DNA from: Sapria himalayana
Taxonomy: Eukaryota; Streptophyta; Magnoliopsida; Malpighiales; Rafflesiaceae
Assembly: GCA_029783825.1 (NCBI GenBank)
Contig: JAREIK010000779.1
Span: 1-64,000 of the forward strand
Direction: 5' to 3'
Length of the DNA stretch: 64,000 nucleotides
Part shown: positions 36,335 through 49,500 of the stretch, one piece after another
How the letters are laid out: the number at the start of each line of letters is the position of its first letter
How positions within the stretch are numbered: the stretch's first letter is position 1
Position numbers and translations under genes: made by a program
The notes under the pieces: generated by a model
What the model was told of the DNA's origin: nothing
What the model saw: the letters and a program-made list of their open reading frames with translations, nothing else
The model's database searches: none

Positions 36335-39300
36335 ATTTTAAAGTTTTGTGTGATGATAAGTGACTTGATCCAAGTAAGCTAAGTCTCGTAAATGAGACTT
36401 ATCAGATATAGCTGTTAGAGATCTAGCTTATTTATACTTTCAATTTACCAAAATATATTTGTAGAGAATTTTATATAAAGTTGCTAAAGGGAATACAACA
36501 AGTGGATCTACTCCTCCTAAGAGTATTGATGGTAATTTTCAAAGCCTATTAGTTTAGATGAAATTTAATCTAGTGTGTCTTATTGGACTGTTAGAGGTTC
36601 CCTTTACAAGCCATATTTTGACATTGAAACTTTTATAAAATGAGATACAGAAATTATAAAATTAACTTGAACACAACTGAAATGACATAATCAAATTTCA
36701 GTAACTCTTATATACTTATTAAATCATAAACCCCCCTTATATAGGAGGCAAGTTCAGTTGGGCGACCCACATGAGTTGGGTGCTCCCATCAAGAACGAAA
36801 ATAAAAGTAAAACCCCCAAATTTTAAAAAAGTAACTCCAATAACAAATTTCAATATCCTTTTATTCTGGTGTGTGAAAGTTAAAAATATCAAAAGGTAAA
36901 TTAATCAAATTAATTGAACTTGAATCAAAGAATATTCAGTTGTAACATAATAAACTAATAATAATTAAAACAATAATTGTGTTGGCGATAATGAAGAGTA
37001 CCTATGATGTTCTCAATAATTTTTGGGTGTTCAAGAGAAGATCCTAAAGAGCTCGAAGTGCATTATAGTTAGATTATAGGCAATGATGTCGGCTCGTGAA
37101 GGAAGGTTGGCACACATAAGTGATTTACATGGAGAAATATCTGAATAGAATCAATTTGTATGATAGGAATTAATAATGAAAGCATATAGCAACGTGAAAA
37201 TTTTCCAAATTGTGGGTTAAATTGTTTATGGACTAATTTCAACAAATGATTCAATAGGCAAGGGTGACCCAAGAAATTTGAAACTCTAGGATGAGAAGAT
37301 AATCCTGGGTTAGAAGAAATATCAACATTATTCCCCAAAGCAGAACTTGAACTTGCCACTATACATGAACTTCTTTAAATTGTATGACAAATCCCTATCA
37401 TGCAATTCATTATCTTTACCTTAAAAATATGACTAGTGAACATTGTATATTTAATGTCTGTTTTATTAATTTGTTTTAAAAAACTGCTTTGTATAACAAA
37501 AATTTTTTCTATTTAAATATTGTTAGTACAGGAAATAAAATATTGAAAGGCTGGGAATGGCAGCATGGCACACCACGGGGGTGCTGCTCGGTCAGTGGGC
37601 TGAAAAAATTTTGGAGCATAATCGCTCCACCCAAGTGATTTGACCCGCCCATTATTGATATCGAGAAAGTGTTTAATACTAAATTGATTTTTTATTTCTA
37701 TTTTTGCTACTCCCAAGTTTCTGCTGAACTATGGATTTTTGTCTACTCTCTCGTTATGATTTTTTTCTTCTCAATTGCTGCATCTATAAGACATTGTTTT
37801 GGTTATAATATGTAACACCATAATTATTTGTTAGTGGATCTAGCTAGTTATGTTGAACGACTAGTAAACCATATTATTTTATGTGTTTTTGAATTGTGGT
37901 TGTGGATATATCATTTTTCTATTTTCTTATTCTTCTGAATCTATAAAATTACAAACCTTGGAAGCAGAATTACTAACAATGTCTCATCTCAAATCATCAA
38001 GGCCAACAAATTCATCATATTTCTAAGCAAGGAAATATTTTTTCATGACTAGCTGACTTTTAATAAAATTAGAATAAGTCTACTTAGTAATGATTAAGAA
38101 TTATACTATGAAAAATTTAACTTGATTATCTATTTGGATTTTCTAGCATCATTAAGATCAATTACAAAAACATAGGTATTTGGATTAAATTGTCTTTTTG
38201 ATTTAGCATATTTAGTCTAAGATCTCCTTGACATATGAAATGACCCTCACTAATAACAAATGTAGTTGATGGTGTACATTTATTGTATATTTTTAATATA
38301 TTCATAATATAATAAGTTGAATTTTTTATTTCTTTTAGAATAAGTGTTATAATTGTCTATATGAATGGAAGGAATTAGACCTGAGTGATACTTTATTATA
38401 GCATTTATAAAATATTGAAACATTGAAATAATTATATTCTAAGTTTAGTATTGGTATAAAGATTTTATACAATCTACACATCATACATGATTCATTGAAA
38501 TAGTAAAACAAGATGGTTGTTGTATATATAATTATTCTAGATTTATCAGAGAGAGAATGTGTTTTCTCAAGTCAAGTTGATATACATATTATTTGGTAGA
38601 AATTATAATAGAATGCAAAATCTTATAATAACCATTTTGGAGTTGTATTTTAATATTTGAGAATTCAAAAAATTATGTCCATATGAATATATAAGAGAGA
38701 ATCAATATTAATTAACTATATTAATGATATAAGTGATATTTATTCTGGTTACAGAAAGCTATTTAAAAAATTTCTTACGATTCTCCTATTTTGAAAAGAA
38801 TCAATTATGATATCTTTGTCTAATATATTTAGATTTAGATTATCAAGTCTTTTAATCTTTTGGAAGACTCATACCTCTTATTTTGGGACTATTAGATGAT
38901 ATCCTGGTATGTTTTAAATTTTGTATGTCATGATTAAAATTATGGCACTATTTTTTTTTTGTAAATGTTGAGATGATGTTTTCTTAATAATGTTAATATA
39001 TAATAGCAATTATGATGAATATTACATAAAACATAAATAATATTGAATTTGTGAGTTTTTGAAATAAATATTGTCTACATTAAAAAATAATTATTTTAAT
39101 TTTGGGGAACTAAAATCTTTTTTCTGAAAGAATAAAATGATGTTGTAAAAACCTTCTTGAAATTAATGGCAATACCACTAGCAGAAACACTTATTGACAC
39201 TTGCAGAATTTGTGCCCCACCCAAACAACTTTGCACAACTCTTACTTTGCCTTTATTCATGTTGTGACATCATGTAAGCTTGCTGTCATAACTCATAGAA

Positions 39301-41149
39301 CCCATTAGGGCTTTGCGTGCATTGGGGAGAGAGAACGAAAGAAAAAAAGTGGAGAGAAAAATAAAACAAAATAAGTTAATATTATTCTAGTAAAGAACTC
39401 ATTTTTATTTGAATTTGATTGCTCATAACTTCATTCACCATTTAGTGTTGCAACATACAAACTTGTTTTTCTATTCCCTCATTCCTCATATAACTTGTAT
39501 ATGTTGCTGCTACTTTAAATGTAAATACATAATTTGAATTACTCTACCCGTTGTTTTGTTTTTATTTTTTGTGTGGCTCCTTTGTTTCTTGTTTCACCAG
39601 TTTAATATGTGGTTGCTGTAATATTTGATTATCAAATTGCTAATCCCTATTTTAGACGTGTGGTGCCCCCTTCTTCTCATTCAAAGTGATGCTGCATTTT
39701 TTGCTGGTAAGCCAAATATATGTGATTTCATTTAACTAGTATAAATATTTTTTAAAAGTAGTAGTTAGTAGTGAGGATGGCCCCCTCTTTTTTAATTTCA
39801 CAGCTAAAAGTAATAATAATTGTAAAATGTTGATTACTTTTATCCCATGGAAATTTGATGTGTAAACTATTATAGAATGTTCATAAAATAATAATTATTT
39901 TTTTTTAACAGATTATTATTTTTTTCCCATTAATTGTTTTTTTATTTAAGATTTACTTTTTTGATAATTTGTCTGACTTCCATGGTCATTATATAATCAT
40001 GGAATATTGAACCATCATGGGAGACAAAAAGGCTGATTCAACCCCTCTCAATCAGAACCTTTGATACTACTGTCATCCTTCTTGAATAAAAGGCAAAGAA
40101 CATAGATATTATGTATATGGAGGAAGTAAACAAAAACAATGGGTAAGAATGTTCCAACTATTTGATTAATTGCTTTTTATCCTTTTGAAAAAATGATTGT
40201 CTGCCACATCATTTCAGAACTGCCTAGATGGTCCATGCGCCATGGCACACAAAGCTCCAATGCCAATGATGATGTGTGATGCACATGTGCAGGCATGTGG
40301 CTAGTGTTAGTGGGCATGGTCCAGTTGGCAGTGAAGCCATGAGATGTGGTGCCATTGATGCACAGTTGTGGTGCATAACTGTGTGGAACTGCACAGTGTG
40401 TGCGTGGTGTAGTGTCAGTGGATGTGTGGTTGATGTACTGAACATGCACCATGTGTAAGTTTGATGCAGCCATGGTGTAGTGTGTGCAACATGTGGGTTG
40501 TGTTCATTGGGTTCTTTTTTTATATGTATCAAAGAAAGTGATTTTCCATGTAGAATCAAGTAAAAACTATTTAGTTGTTATGAAAGTGACCAACTTTGGT
40601 GGTTCCATCACTAATAGACTACTATAGTAAATGTTTAAAGTTAAGTGTGTAATGAAATAATAATTTAATTTATTTATATCTAGAACAATATTTATTTTCT
40701 ATTTTATCATAGGAACTCATGGAGGAACATATGATAGATGCTTCTTAACCAGTTGAGGGTCTATGAATCTTTAGATAACTTTTTTGAAGGAAGAAATGTA
40801 GGAAATAAATAAAGTGAATGATAGATGAAAGAAACCAAGTAATTAAATAGTAGAAGACCTATAAGGAGTCACTATTAAGATCCTTACGAGACTGATAGCA
40901 CATCGAGTTCCTTTAGAGTACTCATGTAGGAGAGCCTAGCACAAATGTACCATCTAATGATGAAGATGATGATTTAGTTTTAAAAGATTTTATATCTATG
41001 TTATTTTTTTTAAACCATGTAACTTTTAAATCAGAATTTTTCTAAACTATTTTTGGTTTTTCTAAATAATAAAAAATGTTTTATAGTTTATGTTTTTATA
41101 AATTTAAAATAAAATTTTTAAAAAATGTAATCAATTTTTTTAAAAAAAT
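36335..41149. other. AT-rich stretch without recognised genes
   Basis: About 4.8 kb with no domain I can name. Minus-strand open frames at 37,069-37,359 (MASSSSALGNNVDISSNPGL...) and 37,513-37,716 look more gene-like than random AT sequence but have no recognisable family. A phrase CCACTAGCAGAAACACTTAT at 39,176 begins like a CACTA left end, without support. A GC- and TG-richer block lies at 40,215-40,510. The rest is low-complexity AT-rich DNA. Confidence 0.45.
40215..40510. repeat. GC/TG-rich block with recurrent ATGTG/CATGG words
   Basis: This 300-base block is much richer in G and T than its surroundings and repeats short words such as GTGTGG, GATGTG, GCATGT and CCATGG-like strings. Open frames exist on both strands through it, but composition alone explains them. 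It lies about 1 kb before a CACTA right end, comparable in position to the GC-rich block in CACTA-B. Confidence 0.5.
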
Positions 41150-41496
41150 AAATTATGAAAATAATATTGGAAAGAAAATAGCTAGGGATTTTTCCCTCAC
41201 TAATTTAGCTAGGAAATTTTGAGTATATATTAAGTTGAAAAATATTAATTACTACTCTTAATTATGATCAACATTAGGAAGGAAAGAATATAATTAGGAA
41301 GGGTAGAATATAATTAGCTAGGGAATTTTTTTCGTAGAAATATTTGCTAGAAACTTTTTTTTCTCCTTAATATTTTGTGACAAGCATTTTAGTTTGAGAT
41401 TATTTACAATGATAATCTGTCGTTATTCTATTTTAGAGACGTAATATGCCCAAATAGCTAGGGAAATTTCCCTAGCTATTTGTTCTTTTTGTAGTG
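41150..41496 (+). mobile_element. CACTA-C right terminal region
   Basis: On the minus strand the terminus reads CACTACAAAAAGAACAAATAG from 41,496, a good CACTA terminal repeat. Inside it lie TAGCTAGGGA-type subterminal motifs (about 41,181, 41,209, 41,320, 41,455) in both orientations. A perfect 32-base palindrome centred between 41,466 and 41,467 (41,451-41,482; core TAGCTAGGGAAATTTCCC) sits 14 bases from the end. Array 2 starts at the next base. The left end of this element was not found. Confidence 0.7.
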
Positions 41497-41838
41497 AGAT
41501 TGATAGATAGATTAATAGATATATTGATAGATAGATTTGATAGATAGATAGAAAGATAACTTAATAAAAATATATAGATAAAGATATAGATAGATAAAGA
41601 CAGACAGATAGAGATAGATAGATAGACAAATAAATAGATAAATAGATAATTAGTTAGTTAGATAGATAGAAAGATTTATAGATATTTTTATAGACAAATT
41701 GATAGAGAGATAGATATAGAGAAAGATAGATAGATAGATAAATATATATAAAGATAGATAGTAAGTAAGATAGATAGATAGATTAATAGATAGATAGTTA
41801 AAATAGATAAACATATAAATAGATAGATAGTTAGACTA

Positions 41839-41881
<43 letters not shown>

Positions 41882-44800
41882 AATAGATAGATAGATAGAT
41901 TGACAAATTTATAGATAGATTTATAAACATATTGATAGACAAGTTAATAGATAGACTGCTATTTAGATTGATAGATAGATTGATACATAGATTGATTGAT
42001 TGATAGATAGATAAATAGATAGCTAGATAGATAGGCAGATAGATAGATAGATAGACATAAAGATATACATATAGATAGACAGACATATAGATAAACTAAA
42101 AGAAATATGGATATATATAAAAAAGAGAGATAGACATACAGACAGACAACTAGATAGATATATAGATAATCAAAATGATAGTCATATTAATATATAGATT
42201 GACAGATAAACATATAGATAGATTGATAGATATATAGAAAGATTGACAGATAGGCAGGTAGATATATAGATAGATAGATATAAAGATAGATAAACAAATA
42301 GGTATAAAAGATAAATAGATAGATAGATAGATAGTTTGTTAGAAAGATAGATAGATATTTAGAAAAAAAGTTAGACAAATAGATAGACATAAAATAGACA
42401 AATAAATAGACAAATTGACATATAGATAGATAGATAGATATATAATATAAAGACAGATCAATAGACAAATTGATAGACATATATATATAGATAAAAAGAT
42501 AGACAGATAGTTTGTTAAAGAGATATATAGATAAATAGATAAATAGATAACAAAATAGATAGATAGATAGATTAATAGATAGATAGATAGATAAATTGAT
42601 AGAGAGATTGACTGATTGATAAGATAGATAGATATATACATACATAGATAGAAAGAAAGAAGATAGATAGACATATTGATAGACAGATAGATAGGCATAC
42701 AGATATATAATAGAAGATAGATAGATAGGCAGATAGATAGATAGATAGATATATATAATATATATATATTTATATATATATATATATATATATAATATCT
42801 ATGGAGAGACAAATTGATGGATAGTTTATAGATAATACTTAGACATATAATAGATAGATAGATAGAAATTTATAGATAACAGATTGATTCATAGACATAT
42901 ACATAAATAGATATATAGATTGATAGACGACAAATAATAGAGATATACAAAGCTCGATATAGATAGCTAGATCATAGAGATATCGATAGAACGATAGACA
43001 TATAAAATTGAAAATAGATAGACATATAGATAGATTGATATATAAATAGATAAATAGATATATGCAAATAGATACCCAAATACATAGACAAATAGATAGA
43101 TAATATAAGATTATTGATAATATATATATAGACAAATAAATAGATATAGATAGATAGATAGATATATATATAACAAATAAATAGATAGAGAAAGATAGAA
43201 AATAGACACATAGAGAGACAAATAGATGGATTGATAAGAGATAGATAGATAGACAGATAGATAGTCTAATAGAAAGGCACACAGCTTGACATACATAATA
43301 TATAGATAGATATTAGACATATAGAAAGAAAGATAGTTTGAATGATGATAGATTGGCCGATAGATAATTGATAAATAAACACATAGAGTGACCGACAAAA
43401 GACAAACATATAGAAAGACAGATAGATAGGCAAATGCATAGCACACTATAAACTACAGATATATTATAGATTATAAACAGATAGACAACATATAGAAAGA
43501 TACATAGGCAAATAGATAGACAGATAGATAAATAGATTGATAGATAGACAAATAGATAGACAGATAGATCGATAGACATAGATAGACATATAATAGATAG
43601 AAAATAATAGATAAGTAGATTAGATTTACAGATATATAGATTGTTAACAAATTGATAGATAGATAGATTGATAGAATGATAACATATTGTAGTAGATTGA
43701 AATATAGATTGATAAAAAAATTGATAGAAAGTTAATAGACATATTAAAAGAAAATAACTAAATAGATAGGAGAGAGATAGATTGACAGATATGTTACACT
43801 AAGATTGACAAATTGATAGAAGATTTATAAACGATTGGTAGAGTGATTAAAAGATAGATTGTATACAGATTGATATAAATAGATAGACAAATAATTATAA
43901 AGATAGACATATAGATTCACAGATATTTAGGTAGATATAGATAGTAGTTAGAGAGATAAATAGATACTTATATAGATAGATCATTAAATAGATAGATAGA
44001 AAGATAGATTGATTGAGAGAATAGAAAGATATTAAAAGAAAGAAAGAAAGATAGATAGCTAGATAGATGGTAGAAAGAGATAGAAATAGACTGATAGATA
44101 GATAGATGATAGATATTATATAAATTTAGATTTTAAGATTGATAGTGATCGACATATTGATAATTAGATTGATAGATAAATAAATATTTAGATTGATAAA
44201 TAGATTGATAGACAAATTAAAATAGATGGATAGATAGATAGATTGATAGTTAGATAATGAGATTTATAAACAATTTGATAGACATATTTATAATTTTATT
44301 AATAGATAGATTGTTATATATATTGATAGACAAATTTATAGACAAATTTATAGACAAATTTATAGACAAATTTATAGACAATTTAAAAATAGATTGATAG
44401 ATAGAAAGATAGATAACTAGATTAAAATATAGATAGACATATATATAGATATATGGACAGGTAGATAGATAGATTGATTGATTGATTGAGAAATAGATAG
44501 ATAGATAGATAAACAGATAGACAGATATATCAAAAATAGATAAGCAGATAGAAAGATAGATATATAGATAGAAAGATAGATTGATAAATAGATAGATAGA
44601 TAGAAAAATAGATAGATACATAGATAGATTGATAGATGATAGAAAGATTGATAGATAGACATATAGATAAATGGATAGATAGATAGATTGACATTTAGAT
44701 AGACAAATAGATAGATATATTGATAGATAGATAGATTGATAGTTAGATAGATAGATAGATAGATATATAGAAAGATAGATAGACAAATATATAGACACAG

Positions 44801-45902
44801 ATACTATACAAATAAAATATAGATCGATAGATATATACCATAATATATATAAATAGCAATAAATAGATAAATAGATAGATAGTTAGTAAAATAGACAGAT
44901 ATACTAATAGATAGATCAACATTTAGATTGGCAGATATATAGAAAGGTAGATGGATAAATAGATAGATATATAGATAGATAGACTATAAGATAGATACAC
45001 ATAGTTAAAAAGAAAGAAAGATAGATAGATAATTAGATAGACAGAGAGATAGATAGATAGAAAGTCAGGTATATTGAGAAATATATAGATAGATTGATAG
45101 GCATATTTATATATAGATAGATAGACACAAAGAAAGGAATATAGATAGATAGATAGACATATAGATTGACAAATATATAGATAGATAAATAGATAGATAA
45201 ATAGACACATATATACACAAATAATTATAGAGATAGACAACCAATAGGTAGATAGATATATAGATAGATGGATAGATAGAATGATATAAATATAAATAGA
45301 CATATAGATATATAGATAGTTAGATAGACAAATAGATAGAAAGTAAGATAGATAGATATATAGATAGATAGATATACATATGCATAAAAAGATAGATAGA
45401 CAAATAGATATACAGATAGATAGATAATTGAAAGATGAATTAGTTTAAATTTATCGATAGATTAATAGATAGATTCATAGACAGACACATAGATATATAG
45501 ATAGATAGATATATAGATATATAGATAGACAAACAGGACAGATAGATAGGTAGGTAGGTAGGTAGGCAAGTAGATAGACAGATAGATTGACTAATAAATA
45601 GATAAATAGATAGATAGATATATAAAGTGATAGATAGATAAACATATAGATAGTAAAATAGATAGACAGATAGATAGAAAGATAGATAATCAAATAGATT
45701 GCCAGATAGATAGACAACTAGATATATAGACAAATAAACACACATATAGACAAATAGATAGTTAGTTAGTCAGTCATTCAAGCAGATAGACAATCAGGCA
45801 GATAGACAATCAGGCAGGAAGATAAATATAGAAATAGATATACATATAGATAATCCAATAGATAGACACATAGGTCGAAAGAAAGATAAACAGATAAAAA
45901 AT

Positions 45903-45933
<31 letters not shown>

Positions 45934-46066
45934 CAAAAAGATAGATTGATTTAAAGATAGATAATTAGATAGAAAAAATGATAGACACATAGATAGACAG
46001 CTATATAGATAGATAGATTGATAAATAGATAGATATATCATCTTTTTCCTATTAATATTTTTCTTA
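41497..46066 (-). repeat. Degenerate TAGA (GATA) array 2
   Basis: The same tetranucleotide as array 1 but in the opposite orientation (TAGA/GATA on the plus strand). It begins directly at the CACTA-C terminus. Variants such as TTGA, CAGA, GGTA (45,549-45,566) and AAGA blocks (44,035-44,052, 45,900-45,916) are mixed in. An (AC)n tract lies at 41,841-41,881 and AT tracts near 42,750-42,795. Minus-strand open frames here (Tyr-Leu-Ser-Ile rich) are repeat artefacts. Confidence 0.96.
41841..41881. repeat. (AC)n tract in array 2
   Basis: About 20 uninterrupted AC dinucleotides lie within the TAGA array. A shorter (TG)n tract sits in array 1. Confidence 0.95.
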
Positions 46067-46092
46067 ATAGTCATATTAATTAATATGACTAT
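46067..46092. repeat. Perfect 26-bp palindrome at the array strand switch
   Basis: The left arm ATAGTCATATTAA is followed at once by its reverse complement TTAATATGACTAT. TAGA-oriented repeats lie to the left. After a short TAGA remnant (46,102-46,117), the text turns to TCTA orientation (46,119-46,140). The palindrome therefore marks, within about 30 bases, the point where the repeat changes strand. Confidence 0.9.
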
Positions 46093-46723
46093 ATATATAA
46101 ACAGATAGATAGATAGATCTATTTGTCTAACTATCTATCTTAGAATTTGTCTATCTATATATAAGTAGATTAAATTTATCTATCTATATAATTAAACTCT
46201 AAAATATGGTTTGATTCAATAGATAAAATCCATATCTACATGTCTATATACATATAATGTTATCTTTTAGTTATGTACACTGCATTAAACAGATAAATAG
46301 TGAAATATATTACTATAATGTTAGATTTATATAGATATAGATAGATATATATCAATATCTACATGAAAATAAATCTGTATTAGATCTATATTGTAGATAG
46401 ATAAAAACATAGTAAAATATATATATACACACAACAGGAGTAAAACAAAAATCTACTTATAGATAGAATTACTAATAATAGATTTATAACATACATTTTT
46501 AGTATCTCACTATTTATGATATATAGATTTTTCTATCTATCTATCTATAGACACATGTTATTAGTGATTTTCTATCTTTATCACCATCTTATACCTAATC
46601 AATACATAAGTTCATAAAAAGCTTTTTATATTTTATTGAAATCTATCAGTGTGTTTTATTTGAAAAAGGATGCTTGTTCACCATATCCATATTTTTTGTT
46701 CTATATTTTATTTTGTATAGTAG
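46093..46723. other. Transition zone between array 2 and CACTA-B
   Basis: Sparse TCTA/TAGA words (for example 46,119-46,160 and 46,526-46,550) are diluted in AT-rich sequence without a gene. It may be decayed array sequence. A TTGTATAG just before 46,722 could serve as a splice acceptor for the following TNPA-like gene. Confidence 0.5.
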
Positions 46724-47795
46724 ATGGTGCCTAAAGGACGTGGCCGTGGTGGAGGTGGCCGTGGATACAGAAATGAACCAAATTCATCTAGTTAGTTAAA
46801 TCATGTTGTAGAATCAATACCATCTCATAGCCATCATATCTAGATTTCAATATCACAATCACCATCTCTATTTCTATCACCAACACTATTATTGAGACCT
46901 CTATTATCACCTTTATCAGATGTAAGCCCACCATCCATTATGCTTCCTGCACAAACTCTTGATCCATCTCTATCTTCTACGCCACATTCTACACCAATTG
47001 TTCCCTCATTTATAATACCAACAACATCATCAAATGTTGTGCCTTCCTCTACAATCAGTGTGAAGTTAGAAATTGAGCTTGTTGATGAGAGGTAAAAGAA
47101 ATATGTAAAAATTACTTGAAAAAAAAATTTTGATATTATTGATAGTGGTTTTTTTATATTGTTATGATTTGCTTGTTTTCAATGTTAATTATTTATTTGT
47201 ACAGTTTTATTCCATCTCACATGTGTTCAACTATAAGTACAAAGGCTTTCAAAAAAATTGCTGATTCTAAAGCTTTCTCCTGGAAGAAATTTTCTGAATC
47301 GACAAAATAGTCATATTTTAATGACTTTTAGGTAAAAATAACAAAACAAAAGAATTGAAAAATAATTATCTAATTACATAACTTTTATGTTGGTTATTAT
47401 TCAAATAGTAAATAATTATGTTCTTGTTGTTGATATAAATTCTTTTGTCGTTTTTCTATTTATAGAATCAGTGCACATGGGCATCCAAATTTGATGGAAA
47501 GATAAAGTCATTATGGAAGATCAAATCTGCTCAACAGTATTCTGATTTTGTCCAAAAATTAAATAAAATGAAAGAAATGCCTGATTTTATATCCGATGAA
47601 GACTGGCCTGAGTGGCTTAATTATTGGGAGGAGCCAGATGTGAAGATAAAATCACATATTGCCAGTAAAAATTGAAGAAGTGAGGTAGATTGACTAGGTA
47701 CAGGAATCTATCGACACACCGGAGGTTCAAAGTCGAGCATTGAGTACTCTCGAGATTTGGAACAAATATATAATTCTAAACATATCTATATTTTT
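46724..47795 (+). pseudogene. CACTA-B TNPA-like protein (Transposase_24 family), broken
   Basis: Exon 1 (46,724-47,092) starts MVPKGRGRGGGGRGYRNEPN, meets a TAG after 23 codons, and continues open as a Ser/Pro/Thr-rich region ending ELVDER before a GT donor. Exon 2 (about 47,206-47,330) reads FIPSHMCSTISTKAFKKIAD with one stop. Exon 3 (about 47,467 onward) reads CTWASKFDGKIKSLWKIKSA, then FISDEDWPEWLNYWEEPDVK, then RHTGGSKSSIEYSRDLEQIY. The order W..K..K..P..W..L..YW.., then HTGGS, is characteristic of Transposase_24. Two further TGA codons interrupt the region before HTGGS (about 47,675-47,695). The gene is dead but the exon-intron layout is still readable. Confidence 0.75.
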
Positions 47796-47883
47796 TGTTT
47801 GTCCTAATAGTCCAATAAATTAAATCTCTACATGGTTTTATTAATTTTGTTAAAATTTTTGTTATCATTTGTTTTTTATGACT

Positions 47884-48215
47884 TAATAAAAACATATTAT
47901 AGGCATTCGGACATGAAGTACCGTGACTTGAATAGTTTTTTCACAACGAAAAGTTGGTGATCGGAGGAGCAGAGTGAGATAAAGTAATATCAATGTATTG
48001 ATAAATTATACTTTATGCACAGTCGGTAGTAATATTGATTACTAAGATGTAATAAAAATTTTTGTTATTTTTTTAGTTACTTTAAATATTGTATTAGAAT
48101 AAGTTATTCAATGAATATTTTTTGTTTAATTTAAAATTTTCATTTATAGTTTCTATTTTTTTATTAAATTAAATATATAAAATATTAAATTAATTAATTA
48201 AATTTTAGTTTAAGC
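47884..48215 (+). repeat. CACTA-B tail, copy 1
   Basis: The marker phrases ACCGTGACT, then GATCGGAGGAG, then TTATACTTTATGCAC are followed by a long AT-rich stretch. The same series recurs at 49,150-49,490 and, less exactly, at 63,225-63,545. Here the tail lacks the subterminal repeats and terminus; the GC-rich block follows. Confidence 0.75.
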
Positions 48216-48334
48216 TGTATGACAATCAACTTTAATTTGGGTTTGTTCATGTCTATAATAACTATTTTTATATATCTATGAAAATATTTGTGTCTCCAAA
48301 TTTTTTGGGTAGAGTTTTAGCCTATTATAGGTAT

Positions 48335-48346
48335 GTAAAAGCCTAT

Positions 48347-48379
<33 letters not shown>

Positions 48380-48860
48380 CAGTGATAGCGTCGGTAGCGA
48401 CGCCAGCAGCGTCAGCGGAAGCGGAAGTGGCTCTAGTGGTGGCGGTGGCAGTAGCGGGGGCTGTAGTGGCGGCATTAGTGGTGGGAGCGGCAATGGCAGG
48501 AGCGGTGGCATCGGAGGCAGTGGCTGCTTCGGAAGCAGAGGTGCCAATCGTAGTAGCAGTTGCTACACTGGAAGCAGCGGCAGCACCGACAGAGGCAGCA
48601 ACGGTAGGAGCAGCGGTAGTGATAGCAACTGTGATGGCGGTAGCAGTGGCGGCAGGGATAGCTATGGCATTCAGCGGCAGCACTGCTAGCGGGGGCAGTG
48701 GCCAGCAGCGACAGCCACGGTGGTAGAGGTAGCTGAGGTAGCTGCGGTAGTGGTGACAGTAGCAATGGAATTGGCAGTGATAGTGGCAACGGTAGCTGTA
48801 AGGGTAGCAACGGCAAGAATGGCAGTGGGAGTAGCAGCAACAGTACAAAATGAGGTATAT
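48335..48860 (+). repeat. GC-rich degenerate trinucleotide block (GTA/GCA/GTG)
   Basis: It starts with eleven or so AGT units (48,348-48,380) and continues as GTAGCAGTGGCGGCAG-like triplets for about 500 bases. It is sharply richer in G and C than anything nearby. Open frames on both strands (Ala/Val-rich on plus, Leu/Pro-rich on minus) follow from the 3-base period. It separates the two tail copies of CACTA-B. Confidence 0.88.
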
Positions 48861-49149
48861 ACGTATGAAGAAAGTTAGTATATATGTACATATAATACTA
48901 CAGTATTTTATGTACATATATACTTAGTATATTTGTACTCAGTTTATACGTACACATAATATTGCTATTTTTATATACATATACTACAGTAATATATGTA
49001 TGAGTGAAATGCTAGTATATATTTACATATATAATACAATATTATATATGTATCAAAACATAATTTTTTTGAAAATTTGACCGAGTAGTTTAAATTTCTT
49101 ACAAATATGATACCACATTGTTCCACATACAAAGCTTCTATAAGTGATG

Positions 49150-49500
49150 AGATTTTTCACTAGACATTACGTACCGTGACTCGGACAACTTTGTCGTAGT
49201 AGAAAAATTATGATCGGAGGAGTAGAAGGAGAGAAAGCGACGTCAATGAATGGATATATTATACTTTATGCACTGTCAATAGATACATTGATGAATAAGA
49301 TGAAGTAAAATTTTATTATTATTTTATTTTAATTGTGTAAAATATTAAATTAGAATAAGATATTAAATGATTTTATTTTTTGTTTATTATAAATTATTAA
49401 TAGTTTCAATTTTTATTCAATTTGATATAAAAATATTAAATTATTTTATTAAAAAATTTTAAAATAATTTAAATTCTGAAATTTATTTTGAAATTAAAAT
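49150..49500 (+). repeat. CACTA-B tail, copy 2
   Basis: The phrases ACCGTGACTCGGACAAC, GATCGGAGGAGTAGAAGG and TTATACTTTATGCACTGTC open a stretch alignable over its whole length with 63,225-63,545 and most of 47,884-48,215. In this copy the subterminal repeats and terminal repeat follow, so it is the genuine element end. Confidence 0.8.

Noticed and set aside
37069..37716. Two minus-strand frames with protein-like composition
   Set aside because: They start plausibly (MASSSSALGNN...), but no family, splice structure or neighbouring exon could be recognised. Kept only as a note in the spacer entry.
39176..39200. CACTAGCAGAAAC as the left end of CACTA-C
   Set aside because: It does not match the right terminus beyond CACTA, and the adjoining 3-base flank differs from that at 41,497.
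40177..40559. Overlapping open frames rich in His, Thr and Cys
   Set aside because: They result from the TG/CA-rich composition of the block; both strands and several frames are open.
48276..48917. Ala/Val-rich and Leu/Pro-rich open frames on both strands
   Set aside because: They lie in a degenerate trinucleotide repeat, and the 3-base period keeps several frames open at once.
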